A stretch of 64,000 nucleotides of DNA from Parvibaculum sp040216885 (GTDB taxonomy: Bacteria > Pseudomonadota > Alphaproteobacteria > Parvibaculales > Parvibaculaceae), in the NCBI GenBank assembly GCA_040216885.1, contig JAVJOG010000025.1, positions 1 to 64,000 of the forward strand, written 5' to 3'. The translations under genes and the position numbers were made by a program. The notes below the pieces were generated by a model. The model saw only the letters and a list, made by a program, of their open reading frames with translations, made no database searches and had not been told where the DNA came from. Shown here one piece after another: positions 34,194 through 43,612 of this stretch (the stretch's first letter is position 1; every line of letters starts with the position of its first letter).

Positions 34194-36008
34194 ATGACCC
34201 GCATCCGCCGCCTGAGCGAAGGAACCATCAACCGCATCGCCGCGGGCGAAGTGGTCGAACGGCCGGCCAGCGCCGTGAAGGAACTGGTCGAAAACGCGCT
34301 CGATGCCGGCGCCCGCCACATCGACATTGCCATCGACGGCGGCGGCCGGGACCTGATCCGCATCGCCGATGACGGCTTCGGCATGAGTGCGGAAGAACTG
34401 GCGCTCGCGGTCGAGCGTCATGCGACCTCGAAACTCGGCATCGGCGGCGACGGCCGCGAGGATCTCCACAACATTGCGACACTCGGCTTTCGCGGCGAGG
34501 CGCTGCCTTCGATCGGCGCGGTCGCCCGCCTCGCGATCGTCAGCCGTCCGCGCGACGGTGCCAGCGCGCACCGCATTTCGGTCAAGGGCGGCCATGTCGG
34601 CGCGGTCGAGCCGGCGCCCGGCCGGCCCGGCACCGCCGTCGAGGTGCGCGACCTATTCTATGCGACGCCCGCCCGCCTCAAATTCATGAAAAGCGAACGC
34701 GCCGAGGCGCTTGCCGTTTCCGATGTCGTGAAACGGCTCGCCATGGCGAATGCCGAAACGGGCTTCACGCTGACAAGCGGCGGGCGTGCCTTGTTGCGGC
34801 TTGAGCCCGAACTGCCGGGCGCGAGCGGCCGCCTCGCGCGGCTCGGCGCGATCATGGGCCGTGATTTTTCCGGGAACGCGCTGGCGATCGACGCGTTGCG
34901 CGAGGGCGTCGCGCTGTCGGGTTTTGCCGGCCTGCCGACCTACAATCGCGGCACGGCGCAGATGCAGTTCCTGTTCGTCAATGGCCGTCCGGTGCGCGAC
35001 AAGCTGATTGTCGGCGCGGTGCGCGGCGCCTATGCCGATTTTCTGGCCCGCGACCGTCACCCGGCGGTGGCGCTTTTCGTCGATATCGATCCGGCGGATG
35101 TCGATGTCAATGTGCATCCGGCCAAGGCCGAGGTGCGCTTCCGCGATGCCGGTCTCGTGCGCGGCCTGATCGTCGGTGCCCTCAAGCATGCGCTGGCAGG
35201 CGCCGGCCATCGTGCCTCGACCACGGTTGCGGGCGCCGCGATTGACGCTCTGCGGCCCGGTACCGCCGCAGGCGCGCCACCCTATTCGTCGCAGAGCAGC
35301 CCGTCGCGCGGCTTCGCGGAAAATGCAGGCGTCTGGCAGAGTGCATTCGCAGACATTGGTGGCCACGGAGCGCGTGTCGAACCTGCGACGGATTTGGAAA
35401 TGGGCATGGCGAGCGCCCCAGGCACCGACCGACCGCTTGGCGTCGCGCGCGGCCAGCTTCACGAAACCTATGTCGTCGCGCAAACGGCCGACGGCATCGT
35501 CATCGTCGACCAGCACGCTGCCCATGAACGCCTCGTCTATGAGCGCATGAAAAAGGCAATGGAAACGCGCGGTGTTGCGCGTCAGTTGTTGCTGATCCCT
35601 GAAGTGGTCGAACTCGACGAGGCCGAGGCGGCGCGCCTTGCCGCCCGCGCTGGCGAACTCGCCGAACTCGGCTTCGTGATTGAGGCGTTCGGCGCCGGCG
35701 CCGTCGTCGTGCGCGAGGTGCCGGCCATCTTCGGCAAGCTCGACGTGGCGGGCCTCGTCCGCGACCTGGCCGACGATCTTTCGGAACTTGATGAAGCGTT
35801 GTCGCTGAAGGAACGGCTGGAAGAGGTTTGCGGCACCATCGCCTGTCACGGCTCGGTGCGTGCCGGCCGCCGCCTCACCGGCGAGGAAATGAATGCCCTG
35901 CTGCGCGAAATGGAAGAAACACCGCATTCGGGCCAGTGCAATCACGGCCGTCCGACCTATGTCGAGCTGAAGCTTGCCGACATCGAGCGTCTATTTGGTC
36001 GCCGCTGA
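34194..36008 (+). CDS. mutL: DNA mismatch repair protein MutL
   Basis: A 604-residue GHKL ATPase. N-terminal motifs NRIAAGEVVERPASAVKEL, DDGFGM and GFRGEAL are intact. The C-terminal endonuclease domain keeps the DQHAxxExxxxE metal motif (VDQHAAHERLVYE) and a variant CNHGRP, so this MutL should nick DNA itself, consistent with a genome lacking MutH. ATG 34194 begins TRIRRLSEGTINRIA. The last 18 bases overlap the convergent HAD gene. Confidence 0.96.
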   Translation: MTRIRRLSEGTINRIAAGEVVERPASAVKELVENALDAGARHIDIAIDGGGRDLIRIADDGFGMSAEELALAVERHATSKLGIGGDGREDLHNIATLGFRGEALPSIGAVARLAIVSRPRDGASAHRISVKGGHVGAVEPAPGRPGTAVEVRDLFYATPARLKFMKSERAEALAVSDVVKRLAMANAETGFTLTSGGRALLRLEPELPGASGRLARLGAIMGRDFSGNALAIDALREGVALSGFAGLPTYNRGTAQMQFLFVNGRPVRDKLIVGAVRGAYADFLARDRHPAVALFVDIDPADVDVNVHPAKAEVRFRDAGLVRGLIVGALKHALAGAGHRASTTVAGAAIDALRPGTAAGAPPYSSQSSPSRGFAENAGVWQSAFADIGGHGARVEPATDLEMGMASAPGTDRPLGVARGQLHETYVVAQTADGIVIVDQHAAHERLVYERMKKAMETRGVARQLLLIPEVVELDEAEAARLAARAGELAELGFVIEAFGAGAVVVREVPAIFGKLDVAGLVRDLADDLSELDEALSLKERLEEVCGTIACHGSVRAGRRLTGEEMNALLREMEETPHSGQCNHGRPTYVELKLADIERLFGRR

Positions 36009-36737
36009 AACCGGCGGCGCTAGCGCTTCGAGAAACCCCCTGAGATCGTCGGTAACGTGATGGACATGATCTCCATCCGCACCCTCATGCGAAATCTGCT
36101 GATGGCGCTCCGGGCCGGGCTCGCCAGGCCGGACCCAGACCGTGGTCATGCCGAGCGCATGCGGCGCCTCGAGATTGCGCGCGATGTCCTCGAACATCGC
36201 GGCTGAAGCCGGATCGAAACCGCCCGTCTCGATGAGGCGTTCATAGGCGCCGCGGCGCGGCTTCGGCTCGTAGCGCGCTGTCACGATGTCGTAAATCCCG
36301 TCAAAGCTATCCGCGATACCGAGCTGCCGGATCACGTTTTCGGCATGCGCGGTAGAGCCGTTGGTGAAGATCAGCTTGCGGCCCGGCAGCCGGCCGATCG
36401 CCGCGCCGAGCGCCGGATCCGGCGTCACTGCCGACACGTCGATATCATGCACGAATTGCAGGAACGCCGCCGGCTCGAGCCCGTGAACTTTCATCAGGCC
36501 CGAAAGCGTCGTGCCGTGCTCGACATAGAAATCCTTCTGGATGCGCCGTGCCTCCGCCGCGTCGACCCCCAGAAAATCCCCGATAAAGGCTGTCATGCGC
36601 AGGTCGACCTGCGCAAAGAGATCGCAGGCCGGCGGGTAGAGCGTGTTGTCGAGGTCGAAAACCCATGTCTCGATATGGGAAAAGCCGGCCGCGGGCGTGC
36701 GGGCGGCAGAAGAGGGCGGAATCCGGGGCTCGATCAT
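35991..36737 (-). CDS. HAD superfamily pyrimidine 5'-nucleotidase
   Basis: A 248-residue HAD phosphatase with motif I DLDNTLYP, motif II FTNGST, the KP of motif III (EPKPRRGAYE) and motif IV FEDIARN. It is of the SDT1-like pyrimidine 5'-nucleotidase type, common in alphaproteobacteria. Substrate is probably UMP/CMP or related monophosphates, by family. It ends inside the mutL coding end, an 18-base convergent overlap. Confidence 0.88.
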   Translation of the reverse strand: MIEPRIPPSSAARTPAAGFSHIETWVFDLDNTLYPPACDLFAQVDLRMTAFIGDFLGVDAAEARRIQKDFYVEHGTTLSGLMKVHGLEPAAFLQFVHDIDVSAVTPDPALGAAIGRLPGRKLIFTNGSTAHAENVIRQLGIADSFDGIYDIVTARYEPKPRRGAYERLIETGGFDPASAAMFEDIARNLEAPHALGMTTVWVRPGEPGPERHQQISHEGADGDHVHHVTDDLRGFLEALAPPVSAATK

Positions 36738-36888
36738 GGCCCTTATGTGCCGCGCCTCGCTCGCGCTGGCAAGCCCCCCAACCCTGCCAAATGAGCACCG
36801 GAGATTAAGCGAGTGTTAAGCGCCGCGGGCTGAAACTGTTGAGGCGGGGGGCGTCCGCCCCGATCTGGGCGCATTTCAGGGAGCGGCA

Positions 36889-38160
36889 ATGGCGTTCGGC
36901 CTGCTGTCGAGATTGTTGGGAGGGCGGGTGCTGCCTGAGCGGCTCCGCTACGAAGATGCGCGCGACGTGCTCGAAGGACACCACAACGCCGCCAAGCGCG
37001 AACTGGCAGGCCGCGAGGATGCACCGCCCGAAACGCTTTACTACCTCGCCTGCGACGACGACAGCGAAGTTCGCGGCCTCGTCGCCGCCAACCCCTCGAC
37101 GCCGATCCACGCCAACGAGCTCCTGCACACCGACAGCGACATCGAGGTGCGCGAGGAGCTGGCCCGCAAGATCGCGCGTCTCATGCCCGACATGCCTCGG
37201 CGCGAGCGCACGGCGATACAAACGCGCACCGTCGAACTGCTGGAAAAGATCGCGGCCGATGAGGCCCCGCGCGTCCGCGCCATCGTCGCACGCGAGGTCG
37301 CGCGCTGTCCGACCATCCCGAAGCGTCTTGCGCTGCGTCTCGCGCACGACATCGAAATTTCGGTTTGCGGTCCCATTCTGCAATACTCGCCGCTGCTCTC
37401 CGATGAAGACCTGGTCGAGTTGATCGCAACAAGCCGCATTCAGGGCGCGGTCGACGCCATCGCGCGCCGCGAAAATCTCAGCGCCCGCGTGTCGGAAGCG
37501 GTCATTGCGACGCTCGACGTTTCGGCGGTCGCTCAGCTTCTGGCAAATTCCAGTGCGACCGTCCGCGAGAGATCGCTCGAAAGCGTCATCGCCCAGGCGG
37601 CCGGCATCGAGGCCTGGCATTTGCCGCTGGTAATGCGCACCGAGCTCTCGTTGCGTGCCGTACGGCGCATCGCGACTTTCGTCTCCCGCTCGTTGATCGA
37701 CGAGCTTGGTCGTCTTCACACGCTCGATGAGGAAACCTCGAACTGGCTGAGGGCTCGGGCGCAGGAGCGGATCGAGACGGAAAGCGAGCCCGGACGCAAG
37801 CCGCCCGCGCGCAATGCGATCAAGGAAGCCTATGCCGCCGGCCGCCTCGACGACGATGTGGTAACGGACGCGGCCACCACCTCGCAGCGCGCCTCGGCCG
37901 TGCTCGCGCTGTCGCTACTTACTGGCGTCGATATCGCGCGCATCGACAAGATTGTCGACGCTCAGAGCGGGCGCGGTATCACGGCGCTGTGCTGGAAAGC
38001 CGGGCTTTCGATGCGAACCGCGCTCGCCGTTCAGACCCACATTGCGCATGTGCCGCGCGACAATCTGGTGCTGCCCCGCGCCGGCATCGACTACCCAATG
38101 GAGCCGGATGAAATGCGTTGGCATCTACAGTATTTCGGCATCGAGGATAGCCCAGACTGA
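36889..38160 (+). CDS. DUF2336 HEAT-like repeat protein
   Basis: A 423-residue protein made almost only of alpha-helical repeats, for example LYYLACDDDSEVRGLVAANP and VRAIVAREVARCPTIP, in HEAT/armadillo style. It fits DUF2336, a family restricted to alphaproteobacteria, with no known activity. No signal peptide or membrane segment. ATG 36889 has AGGGAGCGGCA just upstream. The next gene is convergent, 13 bases away. Confidence 0.85.
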   Translation: MAFGLLSRLLGGRVLPERLRYEDARDVLEGHHNAAKRELAGREDAPPETLYYLACDDDSEVRGLVAANPSTPIHANELLHTDSDIEVREELARKIARLMPDMPRRERTAIQTRTVELLEKIAADEAPRVRAIVAREVARCPTIPKRLALRLAHDIEISVCGPILQYSPLLSDEDLVELIATSRIQGAVDAIARRENLSARVSEAVIATLDVSAVAQLLANSSATVRERSLESVIAQAAGIEAWHLPLVMRTELSLRAVRRIATFVSRSLIDELGRLHTLDEETSNWLRARAQERIETESEPGRKPPARNAIKEAYAAGRLDDDVVTDAATTSQRASAVLALSLLTGVDIARIDKIVDAQSGRGITALCWKAGLSMRTALAVQTHIAHVPRDNLVLPRAGIDYPMEPDEMRWHLQYFGIEDSPD

Positions 38161-38173
38161 AAACGCCCGCGCT

Positions 38174-39175
38174 CTATTCGAAGACCAGTTGCCACTTCGG
38201 ATCGCCGCCCGTGTCGATGCGCATGAACCCGCGCTCGTCGAAGCCGCGTGCCGTGCAGCGCTCGCGGCCCCTGATCTCGAAGCGCGTCGGCTTGGTGCAG
38301 AAGCGCATCTCACCCGACCATACCGATCGGTCGTCCCCGGATCGCGCCGGAGCTTCCCGGTCGTCCGCCATCTCGGCATAGACGAAATATTCGCGTTCCG
38401 TCAGCTTGCCCTTGATCGCCTTGCGGCACTGGCCGGGCTCGATGCGAACCCAGCCGCTCGACATGTCGCCTTCGATCGTGCGGTAGCCGATGGCGCTCCA
38501 TATGAGATGCGCCGTCTTGTTGCAGAGATCGAGGCCCGACTTCGCCTGCTCCTCCCCCGCGCTTTCGATCAGCCGCTCAATCAGGAGCGCGTCGATCTGC
38601 CCGCTTGCGGCAACGCCGATCGATCGCTGATAGGCCTCGACGGCGCGTATCGTGTTGCGCGCCGCAATGCCGTCGATCCGCGCGAGCTTGAAGCCGTTGT
38701 CCTGCAATAGTCTTTGTGCACCGGCGATCTGCGCCTGCTCGGCCGTATGGTCGCTCGCCTCCGAAAAAGTCGTCACCCAGTCATCGCCGGGTTCCGTCCG
38801 CACCGGCAGGAATTCGTTGGCGTCATAGCCGCGAACCGCACATTGGTCGCGACCTTCGATCTCGAAGCTGCCGTCGGCGGTGCAGAAGCGTTCATTGCCG
38901 GAAAAATATTGCGTGCGGCCCTGATGAACCTCGATGGAGCGCGCGAACACATAATAGTCCCCGCCCGCGATCGCACCCGCCAGCGCCACGCCGCATTCGC
39001 CTGGTGCGAGCCGCACCCAGCCTCGGCTTTTCCAGTCCTCGCCCTCCTGAAAGGCGATCGCGCCGTCCAGCACATAGCTGGTCCGGTTGCAGAGCTGGTA
39101 GTCGGCGAGGGCGGGCGTCGCAATGACGGTGCCGAGCATCGTAAGGGCGGTGGCAATGCTGATACGAAAATTCAT
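38174..39175 (-). CDS. Secreted double-DUF1036 protein with a peptidoglycan-binding domain
   Basis: A 333-residue exported protein with signal peptide (1-24). The first DUF1036 unit starts YQLCNRTSYVLDGAIAF and ends near CAVRGYD; the middle (about 150-205) is a peptidoglycan-binding helical domain (AGAQRLLQDNGFKLARIDGI, RNTIRAVEAYQ); the second DUF1036 unit starts LDLCNKTAHLIWSAIGY. Cysteine pairs in the DUF1036 units suggest disulphides. Role is unknown; the wall-binding middle suggests a periplasmic structural or sensing function. Confidence 0.87.
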   Translation of the reverse strand: MNFRISIATALTMLGTVIATPALADYQLCNRTSYVLDGAIAFQEGEDWKSRGWVRLAPGECGVALAGAIAGGDYYVFARSIEVHQGRTQYFSGNERFCTADGSFEIEGRDQCAVRGYDANEFLPVRTEPGDDWVTTFSEASDHTAEQAQIAGAQRLLQDNGFKLARIDGIAARNTIRAVEAYQRSIGVAASGQIDALLIERLIESAGEEQAKSGLDLCNKTAHLIWSAIGYRTIEGDMSSGWVRIEPGQCRKAIKGKLTEREYFVYAEMADDREAPARSGDDRSVWSGEMRFCTKPTRFEIRGRERCTARGFDERGFMRIDTGGDPKWQLVFE

Positions 39176-39212
39176 GGCGTCGGCTCGCTCCCCGTCGAAA
39201 ACCGTCCGGCCG

Positions 39213-40145
39213 TCAGCCGGCAGCCTTGCGTATCAGCGTTCCCGCGCCGTGTTCGGTGAAGAGCTCGAGCAGCACGGCGTGGCGTACGCGCCCGTCGAGA
39301 ATGACGACGCCGCCGACGCCGCCTTCCGCCGCGTCGATGCAGGTCTCGAGTTTCGGGATCATGCCGCCCGAAATCGTGCCGTCCTTCATCAGCGCCCGCG
39401 CTTCCTCCACCGTCAGAGCCTCGATGAGATTGCCCTGCTTGTCGAGCACGCCGCGCACATCGGTAAGCAGCAGCATCCGCGCCGCTCCCATCGCCGCCGC
39501 AATCGCGCCGGCGACCGTGTCGGCATTGATGTTGTAGGTCTCGCCGTCGCGCGACACGCCGATCGGTGCAATCACCGGAATGATGTCGGATTTCTGGATG
39601 ACATCGAGAATTTCCGGATTGATCTTTTCCGGTTCGCCGACAAAGCCGAGATCGAGAATCTTCTCGATATTCGATTCCGGATCGTGAATTTTCTGATGCA
39701 CCTTGCGCGCGATGATCAGGTTACCGTCCTTGCCGCAAAGGCCAATCGCCCGCCCGCCAGCCTGGTTGAGCTGCGCAACGATCTGCTTGTTGATCGAACC
39801 CGCCAGCACCATCTCGACGATCTCGACGGTGGCCTTGTCGGTGATGCGCAGGCCGCCCGAGAACTCGCTCTTGATGCCGAGCCGCGTCAGCATCGCGCCG
39901 ATCTGCGGGCCCCCGCCATGCACGACGATGGGATTGATGCCCGATTGCTTCAGGAGAACGATGTCGCGCGCGAACTCGGCGCCCAGCGCCTCGTCGCCCA
40001 TCGCGTGGCCGCCATATTTCACCACCACGGTGCGCTTGTCGTAGCGTTGCATGAAGGGCAGCGCTTCGGAAAGCACGCGCGCCCGTTCGAGCTTTGCAGC
40101 CTCGTCGGGCGATGCCGCCTTCTTGTCGGTCGTTGTGTCCGGCAT
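39213..40145 (-). CDS. argB: Acetylglutamate kinase
   Basis: A 310-residue amino-acid kinase that phosphorylates N-acetylglutamate in arginine synthesis. Motifs are VVVKYGGHAMGD at the N-terminus, VVHGGGPQIG, and the nucleotide-binding ADTVAGAIAAAMGA with the catalytic Lys in GMIPKLETC. ATG 40145 begins PDTTTDKKA; the frame is open a little further up. It follows engB by 26 bases on the same strand. Confidence 0.95.
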   Translation of the reverse strand: MPDTTTDKKAASPDEAAKLERARVLSEALPFMQRYDKRTVVVKYGGHAMGDEALGAEFARDIVLLKQSGINPIVVHGGGPQIGAMLTRLGIKSEFSGGLRITDKATVEIVEMVLAGSINKQIVAQLNQAGGRAIGLCGKDGNLIIARKVHQKIHDPESNIEKILDLGFVGEPEKINPEILDVIQKSDIIPVIAPIGVSRDGETYNINADTVAGAIAAAMGAARMLLLTDVRGVLDKQGNLIEALTVEEARALMKDGTISGGMIPKLETCIDAAEGGVGGVVILDGRVRHAVLLELFTEHGAGTLIRKAAG

Positions 40146-40171
40146 CGGCCTTTCGCGCTCCCCGTCTTTCC

Positions 40172-40867
40172 TCAACTGGTCCGGGATTTATACCCCAGCG
40201 CATCGGTCGCGGCCAGCGAGGCGATCTCGGCGCGCAACTCGGCGATCCCGGCGCCGGTCTCGCTCGACGTGGCGACGATCCGCGGATGTGCGGCGACATG
40301 GGCCCGGATGCCGGCCCCGACATCCGCGAGGCATTTCTCCAGTTCGCCGGCCTTCAGCTTGTCGGTCTTGGTCAGCACGATCTGGTAGGAAACGGCCGCC
40401 TCGTCGAGCAGCGCCATGACCTCGCGGTCGTTGTCCTTCAACCCGTGCCGCGCATCGATCAGCAGCAGCACCCGGCGAAGCGTCGCGCGGCCGCGCAGAT
40501 AGGCCATCACAAGGTCCGTCCACTGCTCGACGCGACTGCGGGTCTCGCGCGCATAGCCATAGCCCGGCAGGTCGGCGAGCATGATGGCTGGCCTTCCCTC
40601 GGCGCCAAGCAGGAAGAAGTTAAGTTCCTTGGTCCGTCCCGGTGTGTTGGAGGTGCGCGCCAGCGTCTTGCGCCCGGTCAGCGCGTTGACGAGGCTCGAT
40701 TTGCCGACATTCGAACGTCCGGCAAAGGCGACTTCAGGCAGGCCGCCCGGCGGCAGCCCGTCCATGTCCACCGCCCCGCGCACGAACGAACAGGCCTGCG
40801 CAAAGAGCAGGCGCCCCGCTTCGAGGTCCGGCGCGTCGTCGTCCTGGCCGCCAGGCGCCCCGCTCAT
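40172..40867 (-). CDS. engB: Ribosome biogenesis GTP-binding protein EngB/YsxC
   Basis: A 231-residue GTPase. G1 reads AGRSNVGKSS, G2 TSNTPGRT, G3 DLPGYG and G4 TKTDK, in the order of EngB/YihA family members that act in 50S assembly. The N-terminal 35 residues are extra but usual in alphaproteobacteria. It lies 3 bases downstream of yidC in the rpmH-rnpA-yidC-engB-argB block. Confidence 0.95.
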   Translation of the reverse strand: MSGAPGGQDDDAPDLEAGRLLFAQACSFVRGAVDMDGLPPGGLPEVAFAGRSNVGKSSLVNALTGRKTLARTSNTPGRTKELNFFLLGAEGRPAIMLADLPGYGYARETRSRVEQWTDLVMAYLRGRATLRRVLLLIDARHGLKDNDREVMALLDEAAVSYQIVLTKTDKLKAGELEKCLADVGAGIRAHVAAHPRIVATSSETGAGIAELRAEIASLAATDALGYKSRTS

Positions 40868-40870
40868 CGT

Positions 40871-42706
40871 TCAGGGTTTCGGCTTGTCGCCGCCTCCCGC
40901 AAAGAGCGCCGCGACCTTGTCGAGGCCAAGATTGCTGAAAACCTCGATCTTCACGCCCTGCCGCTTCATGATGACGCCCTGCTGCAGCACCGACAGCGTG
41001 TTGTTCCAGGCCCAGTAGATGACGAGGCCGGCCGGAAAACTCGCCAGCATGAAGGTGAAGATCACCGGCATCCACGTAAAGATCTGCGCCTGAATCGGAT
41101 CGGCCGGCAGCGGGTTCATCCGCATCTGCACGAACATCGTGAAGCCCATGATCAGCGGCCACACGCCGATCAGCAGCAGCGACGGCGGATCCCAGGGAAT
41201 GAGACCGAAGAGATTGAACAGCGATGTCGGATCGGGCGCCGAAAGGTCCGTGATCCAGCCGAAAAACGGCGCATGCCGCATTTCGATGGTGACGAACAGC
41301 ACCTTGTAGAGCGCGAAGAAAACCGGAATCTGGATCAGCACGGGCAGGCAGCCGGCCAGCGGATTGACCTGCTCCTTTTTGTAGAGCTCCATGATTTCCT
41401 GTTGCTGCTTCAGCTTGTCGTCCTTGTGGCGCTCGCGCAGCTTCTCCATCTCCGGCTGCAGCTTCTTCATCTTGCTCATCGCCACATAGGATTTGTTGGC
41501 GAGCGGATAGAAGACGAGCTTGATCAGCACCGTGATGATGAGAATGGCGACACCGAAATTTCCGATATAGCCGGCAATGAAATGCAACGCGTGAAAGAGC
41601 GGTTTGGTCAGGAAGTGAAACCAGCCCCAGTCGATCAGCAGCTCGAACTTGTAGATGCCATCCGCCTCGTAGCCGTCAACGACCGACGTCACCTTGGCGC
41701 CGGCGAAAAGCCGGCTCTCCACCGTTGCGTCCGCGCCGTCCGCCACGACGATCGGGTCGTAGCGGAAATCGGTCTGGTAGATTTCACGACGCTGATCCGG
41801 GTCTTCGCTGAAGCGCGCGGTGAAGGCACGGCCGTCTTCCGGCGCCAGCACCGTTGCCCAGTATTTGTCGGTGATGCCGAGCCAACCGCGCGAACCCTTG
41901 AACGTTTGCGGCGCTTCGCCTTCGAGATCCGAATAGTCGACCTCGCGCAGACCGTCCTCCGGGAACATGCCTATCAGCCCTTCATGCAGGATGAAGAAGG
42001 CGCTGTGCGACGGTTTGCCTGTGCGTGAAATCAGCCCGTAAGGATACAGCGTCACGGCCTGGCCGGTGCGGTTTTCGACGCGGTCGGAAATCGTGAAAAG
42101 GAAATGCGCGTCGAGCGCGATGCGTCGCACGAAGGTCAGCCCCTGCCCGTTGTCCCACACGAGCGTCACCGGCGTCTCCGGCGTCAGAGTCTCGCCTTCC
42201 GCGACGCGCCATTCGCTGCTCGCGTCGGGCAACTTCACATCCGCGCCCGGAAGACCGATGAAGCCGAACTCCGAGAAATAAGGGGTCAGCGTTTTTGCCG
42301 GCGAGAACAGCGCGATTTCGGCGCTGTCGGGATCGGTCGTCGCGCGATACTGCCGGAGCCTCAGATCGTCGAATCGCGCGCCCCTCAGCGAAATCGAACC
42401 ATCGAGCTCGGCCGAACGAATGGCAAGCCGCGGTGCCTGTGCCAGCGCCGCATCGCGCGGCATTTGCTCGGCTGCGATGCCGCCAATGCCGGGCTGGGCC
42501 GGCGTCTCGACCGTCGGCAGCCGAACGTCGCTGCTGTCGGCGCTCGCTGCGTCCGCATCCTCGGCCGTCGAGCCTGCCGCCGCTTCGATCGCTTCCTGCC
42601 GCGCGCGTTCGGCTTCCATCTGCGGATTGATGACCAGGTATTGCCATCCGATAAAGACGAGCACCGACAGGAAAATGGCGATGATGAAGTTGCGGTTGTC
42701 ACCCAT
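40871..42706 (-). CDS. yidC: Membrane protein insertase YidC
   Basis: A 611-residue insertase that folds and inserts inner-membrane proteins with or without SecYEG. An N-terminal membrane anchor (about 5-27), a large periplasmic beta domain, and five C-terminal membrane helices are visible, including KLVFYPLANKSYVAMSKMKK with its conserved basic residues, and the cytoplasmic C1 loop EKLRERHKDDKLKQQQE. The start at 42706 overlaps the rnpA end by 8 bases. The yidD gene, often between rnpA and yidC, is absent here. Confidence 0.96.
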   Translation of the reverse strand: MGDNRNFIIAIFLSVLVFIGWQYLVINPQMEAERARQEAIEAAAGSTAEDADAASADSSDVRLPTVETPAQPGIGGIAAEQMPRDAALAQAPRLAIRSAELDGSISLRGARFDDLRLRQYRATTDPDSAEIALFSPAKTLTPYFSEFGFIGLPGADVKLPDASSEWRVAEGETLTPETPVTLVWDNGQGLTFVRRIALDAHFLFTISDRVENRTGQAVTLYPYGLISRTGKPSHSAFFILHEGLIGMFPEDGLREVDYSDLEGEAPQTFKGSRGWLGITDKYWATVLAPEDGRAFTARFSEDPDQRREIYQTDFRYDPIVVADGADATVESRLFAGAKVTSVVDGYEADGIYKFELLIDWGWFHFLTKPLFHALHFIAGYIGNFGVAILIITVLIKLVFYPLANKSYVAMSKMKKLQPEMEKLRERHKDDKLKQQQEIMELYKKEQVNPLAGCLPVLIQIPVFFALYKVLFVTIEMRHAPFFGWITDLSAPDPTSLFNLFGLIPWDPPSLLLIGVWPLIMGFTMFVQMRMNPLPADPIQAQIFTWMPVIFTFMLASFPAGLVIYWAWNNTLSVLQQGVIMKRQGVKIEVFSNLGLDKVAALFAGGGDKPKP

Positions 42707-43106
42707 GTGGCGCGTCTTTCCCGGTGTCGGAGCGTGAAATGTCGGAACTTGAAGTGGAAGCCCTGCCGCGACGCCCGTGAACCTCGTTCAGCGCGGCGGT
42801 GAGATCGGCGAGAAGCTCGGCCCATCGTCGCGTCGGCGTCGAGTGGCGGCCGATCAGCACGTAGTCGTAACCGGGTTTTGCAGCGAGCGGAAGAATTTCG
42901 GCCGCCGCCGCGCGCAGCCGGCGCTTGGCACGGTTGCGGGTGACGGCATTTCCGACCTTGCGGGTGACCGTGAAGCCGGCGCGGGGCGCGCCGCTGTCAT
43001 GGCGGTCGAGCGCCTGCAGCACGAGGCCGCGCTCCGCCCGCTTGCGCCCATGGGCGGCGGCAAGAAAGTCTCGGCGTTTGCGAAGTTTGTCGATCTGGCG
43101 GTCCAT
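42699..43106 (-). CDS. rnpA: Ribonuclease P protein component
   Basis: A 135-residue basic protein that aids the RNase P RNA in maturing tRNA 5' ends. It begins KLRKRRDFLAAAHGRK and keeps the RNR motif region TRKVGNAVTRNRAKRRLRAA. ATG 43106 is chosen because upstream in-frame residues are not family-like. It is 80 bases from rpmH and overlaps yidC by 8 bases. Confidence 0.95.
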   Translation of the reverse strand: MDRQIDKLRKRRDFLAAAHGRKRAERGLVLQALDRHDSGAPRAGFTVTRKVGNAVTRNRAKRRLRAAAAEILPLAAKPGYDYVLIGRHSTPTRRWAELLADLTAALNEVHGRRGRASTSSSDISRSDTGKDAPHG

Positions 43107-43186
43107 CGGGCTGCTCGCAATCGGACCCGGACAACCGCGAACCAGGTGAGGCGCCGGCGGGCAAGCCGCGGCGTCGCGGAACGGGA

Positions 43187-43321
43187 TCAGGCCGAAAGCC
43201 GCTTGCGGCCTTTGGCCCGGCGGGCGGCGAGCACCTTGCGCCCGCCTTTGGTGGCCGTGCGCGCGCGGAAGCCGTGGCGGCGCTTGCGGACGAGTTCGCT
43301 CGGTTGGTAGGTCCGTTTCAC
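43187..43321 (-). CDS. rpmH: 50S ribosomal protein L34
   Basis: A 44-residue protein read on the reverse strand from a GTG at 43321 to a TGA at 43187-43189. It reads KRTYQPSELVRKRRHGFRAR, then TATKGGRKVLAARRAKGRKR and LSA, an exact match to the family pattern and length. It begins the rpmH-rnpA-yidC-engB-argB block. The promoter must lie in the 291-base region up to the DUF547 gene. Confidence 0.97.
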   Translation of the reverse strand: MKRTYQPSELVRKRRHGFRARTATKGGRKVLAARRAKGRKRLSA

Positions 43322-43508
43322 GTCTCTTCTCCGGCAGATCCGGCACGCGGCAGCTCGCGGGAGCCAGCCTCTCGAATGCCAATAAAAACAAGAGCCGCAG
43401 GCGTTGCTGCCTCACGGCTGTCAAGCGGGTGTATAAGCGATATGGCCCGCGCAAGTCAACGCCGCGCCGGGCTTGTTTCGCGCTTGCCTCCGTTCGCGCT
43501 GGCTGGCC

Positions 43509-43545
43509 TTGTCTCACATCCCCTGACTTTGTCTCACAAGTGAGT
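43509..43545. repeat. TTGTCTCACA direct repeat with adjacent inverted repeat
   Basis: TTGTCTCACA occurs at 43509-43518 and 43529-43538, exactly two helical turns apart; the second is part of a CTCAC-AA-GTGAG inverted repeat (43534-43545). It lies in the 291-base region between rpmH and the DUF547 gene, whose start is 68 bases away. It may be an operator, but no regulator is known. Confidence 0.5.
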
Positions 43546-43612
43546 GATACCCCGTTTCCGAGCCCCGCATTCGGCGTATGGTCCGGCCGCTTCGTCATCG
43601 GGGAGCGTCGCC

